Assembly: GCA_023700825.1 (NCBI GenBank)
Contig: JAMPYE010000023.1
Span: 1-17,773 of the forward strand
DNA: 17,773 bases
Direction: 5' to 3'
Source of the DNA: Thermoanaerobaculia bacterium
Lineage (GTDB): Bacteria; Acidobacteriota; Thermoanaerobaculia; Gp7-AA8
A model generated the notes under the pieces. That model searched no databases. It was not told the DNA's origin and saw nothing but the letters and a program-made list of their open reading frames with translations. This document shows, piece after piece, positions 14,788 to 17,773 of this stretch (position 1 is its first letter; each line of letters begins with the position of its first letter). A program made the position numbers and the translations under genes.

Positions 14788-16059
14788 ATGCGCCTGCTTT
14801 TCGTCCACGAGGTTGATTGGCGGCACAAGGTCGTATACGAGATTCATGATTTTCCGGAGCTGCTCTCGCTCCGCGGCCACCAGGTCGTGTTCATCGACTA
14901 CCCGGAGTCGCGAGAGCCGAGGGGTGTCCGCAGGATCCTCGACCTGAAGACCGAGTCTTTTCGAGGGCTCAGCCGATCCCACGAAGGGGCTTCGGTCGAA
15001 GTGCGAACTCCCGGCCGCGTTTTTCCAAAGCCCCTCGACCGGCTGACGGCGTCCGTCACCCAGGTCCCGGCCATCCGGGCGGCGCTCTCACGCGAGAGAT
15101 ATGACGCCATGATCCTCTACGGCGTCCCAACGAACGGCTGGCAGTCCGTGATGCTTGCGCGTCGCTATCGCGTCCCGGTGATCTTTCGCGCAATCGACGT
15201 CTCTCACCGGCTTCGCCGGACGATCTACGGCCCGCTGATCCGCCTGGCGGAGTCGTTCGTCTATCGTCAAAGTGACGCGCTCTCAGCCAATAACGAAGAG
15301 CTGCGCCGCTACTGTGTCGGCCTGGGGGCACCTCGCGAGAGGACATCCGTCGAGTACCCGGGGCAGGACCTGGGTCGCTTTTTCCCAGCGCCACGTTCTC
15401 AGGAGCTCGCTGCGCAGTTCGGCATCGAACCGCATCACCGTGTGGTGCTCTTCATGGGGACGCTGTACCGGTTCGCGGGACTCGACTGGCTTCTCCGGTC
15501 TTCCGCAGAGCTCCTCCGTCGAATGCAGCACGTGCGAATCCTGCTCATGGGCGGTGGAGAGGAAGCGGCAAGGTTGCGAAAGCTCGTGAATGAGCTCGGG
15601 ATCGCGAAATCGGTCATTTTCACCGGAGTCGTCGACTATCCTTTGCTGGGCGACCACCTGCGATTGGGCGACGTCGCAGTCAACACGATGCGCCGTACGC
15701 TCGTCACGGACGTGTGCCTGCCGGCGAAGGTGTTCCAGTACCTCGCGTGCGGGCTGGCCACGGTCTCCACACCACTCCCCGGCCTCCGGTCGGTGTTGCC
15801 GAGCGAGGACGACGGAGTTCTCTACCGGGATGGCGACGATACGTTCATGGCGGCCGTCGAGGAGTTGTTGACCGACGAGAACCGTCGAATGGCGATGTCC
15901 CGAGCCGCGCGGGCGCGCATCGAATCCGACTTCACGTGGGGCAGGTGCACGGATGCCTTCGAACGAATGATCCAGCGCGCGGTCGGGGCTGGCGGAAGGG
16001 GTCGAGAGGACGCACCGTGCGAGGCGCGCAACGGAGAGCGCGGCCCGCATCCGGACTGA
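14788..16059 (+). CDS. Glycosyltransferase family 4 (GT-B fold)
   Basis: A 423-residue cytoplasmic or peripheral enzyme with two Rossmann-like domains. The N-terminal acceptor domain begins MRLLFVHEVDW and contains LLSLRGHQVVFIDYPES. The C-terminal donor domain starts near residue 218 with VVLFMGTLYRFAGLDWLL and continues with ILLMGGGEEAARLRKL and a FTGVVDYPLLGDHLRLGDVAV block. The donor-site signature is LPAKVFQYLACGLATVSTPLPG (about 309-330). In most GT4 members the residue in the FEYLA-type motif is Glu; here it is Gln (KVFQYLA), a conservative change seen in some members. A disordered tail of about 20 residues ends the protein. It probably adds a sugar to a lipid-linked or surface glycan; donor and acceptor are unknown. 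It lies 37 bases upstream of the SMR-like gene. Confidence 0.9.
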   Translation: MRLLFVHEVDWRHKVVYEIHDFPELLSLRGHQVVFIDYPESREPRGVRRILDLKTESFRGLSRSHEGASVEVRTPGRVFPKPLDRLTASVTQVPAIRAALSRERYDAMILYGVPTNGWQSVMLARRYRVPVIFRAIDVSHRLRRTIYGPLIRLAESFVYRQSDALSANNEELRRYCVGLGAPRERTSVEYPGQDLGRFFPAPRSQELAAQFGIEPHHRVVLFMGTLYRFAGLDWLLRSSAELLRRMQHVRILLMGGGEEAARLRKLVNELGIAKSVIFTGVVDYPLLGDHLRLGDVAVNTMRRTLVTDVCLPAKVFQYLACGLATVSTPLPGLRSVLPSEDDGVLYRDGDDTFMAAVEELLTDENRRMAMSRAARARIESDFTWGRCTDAFERMIQRAVGAGGRGREDAPCEARNGERGPHPD

Positions 16060-16096
16060 TTCCATGAACGTGAACGCAAGAGGAAGGAAGGTTCCC

Positions 16097-16474
16097 ATGA
16101 AGCCGTCCGAGATTCTGCTGCTGCTGGCCGTCGTTCTCATCTCTCTTGCCGGCCAGGCGCTGGTCAAGCTGGCGCTCCGCCGTGTCCGGGACGAAGTGGA
16201 GGCAACGGGAGCTTCCGGGTTCGGGTCGATCGCCGCGACGACGCTGGGCAGCCCGCTGTTCTATCTCGGGCTGGCGACGATCGTGTTCGGGGCCTGCGTC
16301 TACTTCACCGTGCTCTACACCGTCGATGTTTCGCGCGCGCTGCCGGTCATGGGCGGTTTCTCGTACATCGTGATCTTCCTCATCGGCCACAACCTGCTTC
16401 GCGAGCCGGTGTCGCCGGTCCAGATCGCGGGCCTGGTCCTGCTCATCGCAGGAACGCTTCTGGTGGCGCGTTAG
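16097..16474 (+). CDS. Small four-helix SMR/EamA-like membrane protein (ArnE/ArnF-type)
   Basis: A 125-residue membrane protein with four helices at about 4-26, 50-73, 77-97 and 104-123, the SMR layout. The segment SLAGQALVKLALRRV after the first helix and VSRALPVMGGFSYIVIFLIGH near helix 3 resemble the ArnE/ArnF flippase subunits and other EamA-like half-transporters more than drug exporters of the EmrE kind. The glutamate typical of helix 1 in EmrE is missing. Such proteins can flip undecaprenyl-phosphate-linked sugars, which suits the neighbouring glycosyltransferases; this is inference. I chose ATG 16097 rather than an ATG 33 bases upstream because AGGAAGGAAG (16081-16090) lies six bases before it and the first helix then starts at once. 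The stop codon TAG is embedded in the recurring word GTTAGGC. Confidence 0.8.
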   Translation: MKPSEILLLLAVVLISLAGQALVKLALRRVRDEVEATGASGFGSIAATTLGSPLFYLGLATIVFGACVYFTVLYTVDVSRALPVMGGFSYIVIFLIGHNLLREPVSPVQIAGLVLLIAGTLLVAR

Positions 16475-16519
16475 GCGGCCGGCGGCATGGCGGGAGTGAC
16501 GGTCGCGTGTCGGCCGACG

Positions 16520-16535
16520 CCGGGTTCGGGCCCGG
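16520..16535. terminator. Weak hairpin between convergent genes
   Basis: CCGGG and CCCGG form a 5-bp stem around a six-base loop in the 77-base gap between the SMR-like gene and the sigma-54 regulator, which converge. No T-run follows on either side. It may contribute to bidirectional termination, but random GC-rich sequence often yields such stems. Confidence 0.2.
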
Positions 16536-16551
16536 TGGAGTGACCCGCGGA

Positions 16552-17773
16552 CTACGCGCCGCGCTCGACCTTGATTCCGAACGCGTTGAGCTTCCGGTAG
16601 AGGTTCGAGCGCTCGACACCCAGGGCCTCGGCGGTGCGGCTCACGTTGTTGCCGAAATCGCGGAGACGGCGGAGGATGAACTGGCGCTCGAACTCTTCGC
16701 GCGCGTCGCGCAGGGTGAGGTTCAGCGCGAAGAGCGAGCGCTCCTCGCCGCCCGAGCCGAGCTCGATGTCGCGGGCCTCGATCGTCTCGCCCGGGGCGAG
16801 GATCGTGAGGCGCTCGGCGAGATTGCGCAGCTCGCGGACGTTTCCGGGCCAGCCGGGGGAGACCAGCACCGCGCGCGCGCCGTCGGAGAGCCGCTCCGGC
16901 GAGCGGCCGGTCTCGGCCGCGAAGCGCCGCAGGAAATGGTCGGCGAGCAGCGCGATGTCGTCGCCCCGGTCGCGAAGGGGCGGCACGACGATCGGGATGA
17001 CGTTGAGTCGGAAGTAGAGGTCCTCGCGGAAGCGACCTTCGCGGATCTCTTCCTCGAGGTTCTTGTTCGTCGCCGCGATGACGCGGACGTCGACTGTGAT
17101 CGTCTGCTGCCCGCCGACGCGCTGGAACTTCTGCTCCTGGAGCACGCGCAGCACTTTCGCCTGCGTCTTCGTGCTCATGTCTCCGATCTCGTCGAGGAAG
17201 AGCGTGCCGCCGTCGGCGAGCTCGAACTTTCCCTTGCGGTCGTCGATCGCCCCGGTGAACGCGCCCTTCCGGTGGCCGAAGAGCTCGGACTCGATGAGCT
17301 CCTCGGGGATCGCAGCGCAATTGACGTCGACGAACGGTGCGTCGGCCCGCGTGGAGAGACGATGGAGCGTCCTGGCCACGATCTCCTTGCCGCTCCCGTT
17401 CTCGCCGGAGATCAGCACGCGGCTAGCCGACGGCGCGGCGTTCCGCACCTTGTCCATCAGCCGCCTCATCGCGTCGCTCTCGCCGATCAGCGTCTCGTCG
17501 AACGTCAGGTGGCGGCGCAGGTCGCGAACCTGCGCGCGCAGCCCGCCCTCCGCGAGCGCGTGCGAGACCGTCAGGATGACACGCTCGAGCGACAGCGGCT
17601 TCTCGAGGAAGTCGTAGGCGCCTAACTTCGTCGCCTTGACCGCGGTGTCGACCGTGCCATGCCCGGAGATCACGACGATCGGCGGTGCGCCGGCCGTCGC
17701 GCGGACTTTTTCCAGCACCGTCAGCCCGTCGATGCCGGGGAGCCAGACGTCGAGCAGCACGAGGTCGAACTCA
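16552..17773 (-). CDS. Sigma-54-dependent response regulator, NtrC/NtrX type (N-terminus beyond window)
   Basis: A partial gene; the frame stays open to the right edge, and about 45 N-terminal residues are missing. The remaining receiver domain includes the phospho-acceptor aspartate in VLLDVWLPG and the conserved EKPLS lysine. The AAA+ domain has Walker A GENGSGKE (17386-17409), the sigma-54 contact loop GAFTGA (17249-17266), Walker B GTLFLDEIGD and the arginine-containing REDLYFRLNV. A Fis-type helix-turn-helix at the end reads NNVSRTAEALGVERSNLYRKL. The GENGSGKE form of Walker A and the SNLYRKL ending resemble NtrX more than NtrC. It should activate sigma-54 promoters after phosphorylation by a partner kinase, which in NtrX systems is usually the adjacent NtrY. 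That neighbour would lie to the right of this window. Confidence 0.93.
   Translation of the reverse strand, partial: EFDLVLLDVWLPGIDGLTVLEKVRATAGAPPIVVISGHGTVDTAVKATKLGAYDFLEKPLSLERVILTVSHALAEGGLRAQVRDLRRHLTFDETLIGESDAMRRLMDKVRNAAPSASRVLISGENGSGKEIVARTLHRLSTRADAPFVDVNCAAIPEELIESELFGHRKGAFTGAIDDRKGKFELADGGTLFLDEIGDMSTKTQAKVLRVLQEQKFQRVGGQQTITVDVRVIAATNKNLEEEIREGRFREDLYFRLNVIPIVVPPLRDRGDDIALLADHFLRRFAAETGRSPERLSDGARAVLVSPGWPGNVRELRNLAERLTILAPGETIEARDIELGSGGEERSLFALNLTLRDAREEFERQFILRRLRDFGNNVSRTAEALGVERSNLYRKLNAFGIKVERGA

Overview
The window is GC-rich (by eye roughly two thirds G+C), densely coded and from a Gram-negative bacterium: it encodes an outer-membrane TonB-dependent receptor, a periplasmic YfiR-type protein and several enzymes of the undecaprenyl-phosphate sugar type. 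No ribosomal RNA or taxon-specific marker is present. The family mix and codon use would suit Acidobacteriota or another deep-branching GC-rich soil or sediment lineage, but that placement is an inference of low certainty.

Layout. Bases 1-2645 (+): a heptamer tandem repeat, then a GT2 glycosyltransferase and an ArnT-like (GT-C) lipid-linked sugar transferase. Bases 2687-11218 (-): a long leftward block. Read in its own direction it runs: secreted type I phosphodiesterase, MntP manganese exporter and a 73-aa membrane protein (tightly packed); a small zinc-ribbon protein with its own dyad-containing promoter and a secreted DUF4097-like repeat protein; then YfiR, a CHASE8-like hybrid histidine kinase and a TonB-dependent receptor. 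Bases 11346-11500 (+): a complete tRNA-Gly(GCC) with promoter and a textbook terminator. Bases 11551-16474 (+): a polytopic membrane protein with an RSDDW motif, a membrane-anchored GT2, a GT4 glycosyltransferase and a four-helix SMR/EamA-like protein. Bases 16552-17773 (-): an NtrC/NtrX-type sigma-54 response regulator whose N-terminus lies beyond the window.

How the parts may work together. The two rightward groups look like cell-envelope glycan modification: GT2 enzymes charge a polyprenyl phosphate with sugar, an SMR-like protein may flip it, and GT-C enzymes transfer the sugar on the periplasmic side. The YfiR/kinase/TonB-receptor trio looks like a three-compartment signalling device. 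It resembles the YfiBNR logic of Pseudomonas, but a histidine kinase with two receiver domains replaces the diguanylate cyclase, and a TonB receptor occupies the outer-membrane position. I regard this trio as the most interesting system here.

Expression signals fall into two classes. Several genes (849, 4855, 9277, 16097) have strong Shine-Dalgarno sequences. Four others (87, 11218, 13668, 14788) lack one and instead have a TANNNT hexamer 9-13 bases before the ATG, which suggests leaderless or nearly leaderless mRNAs.
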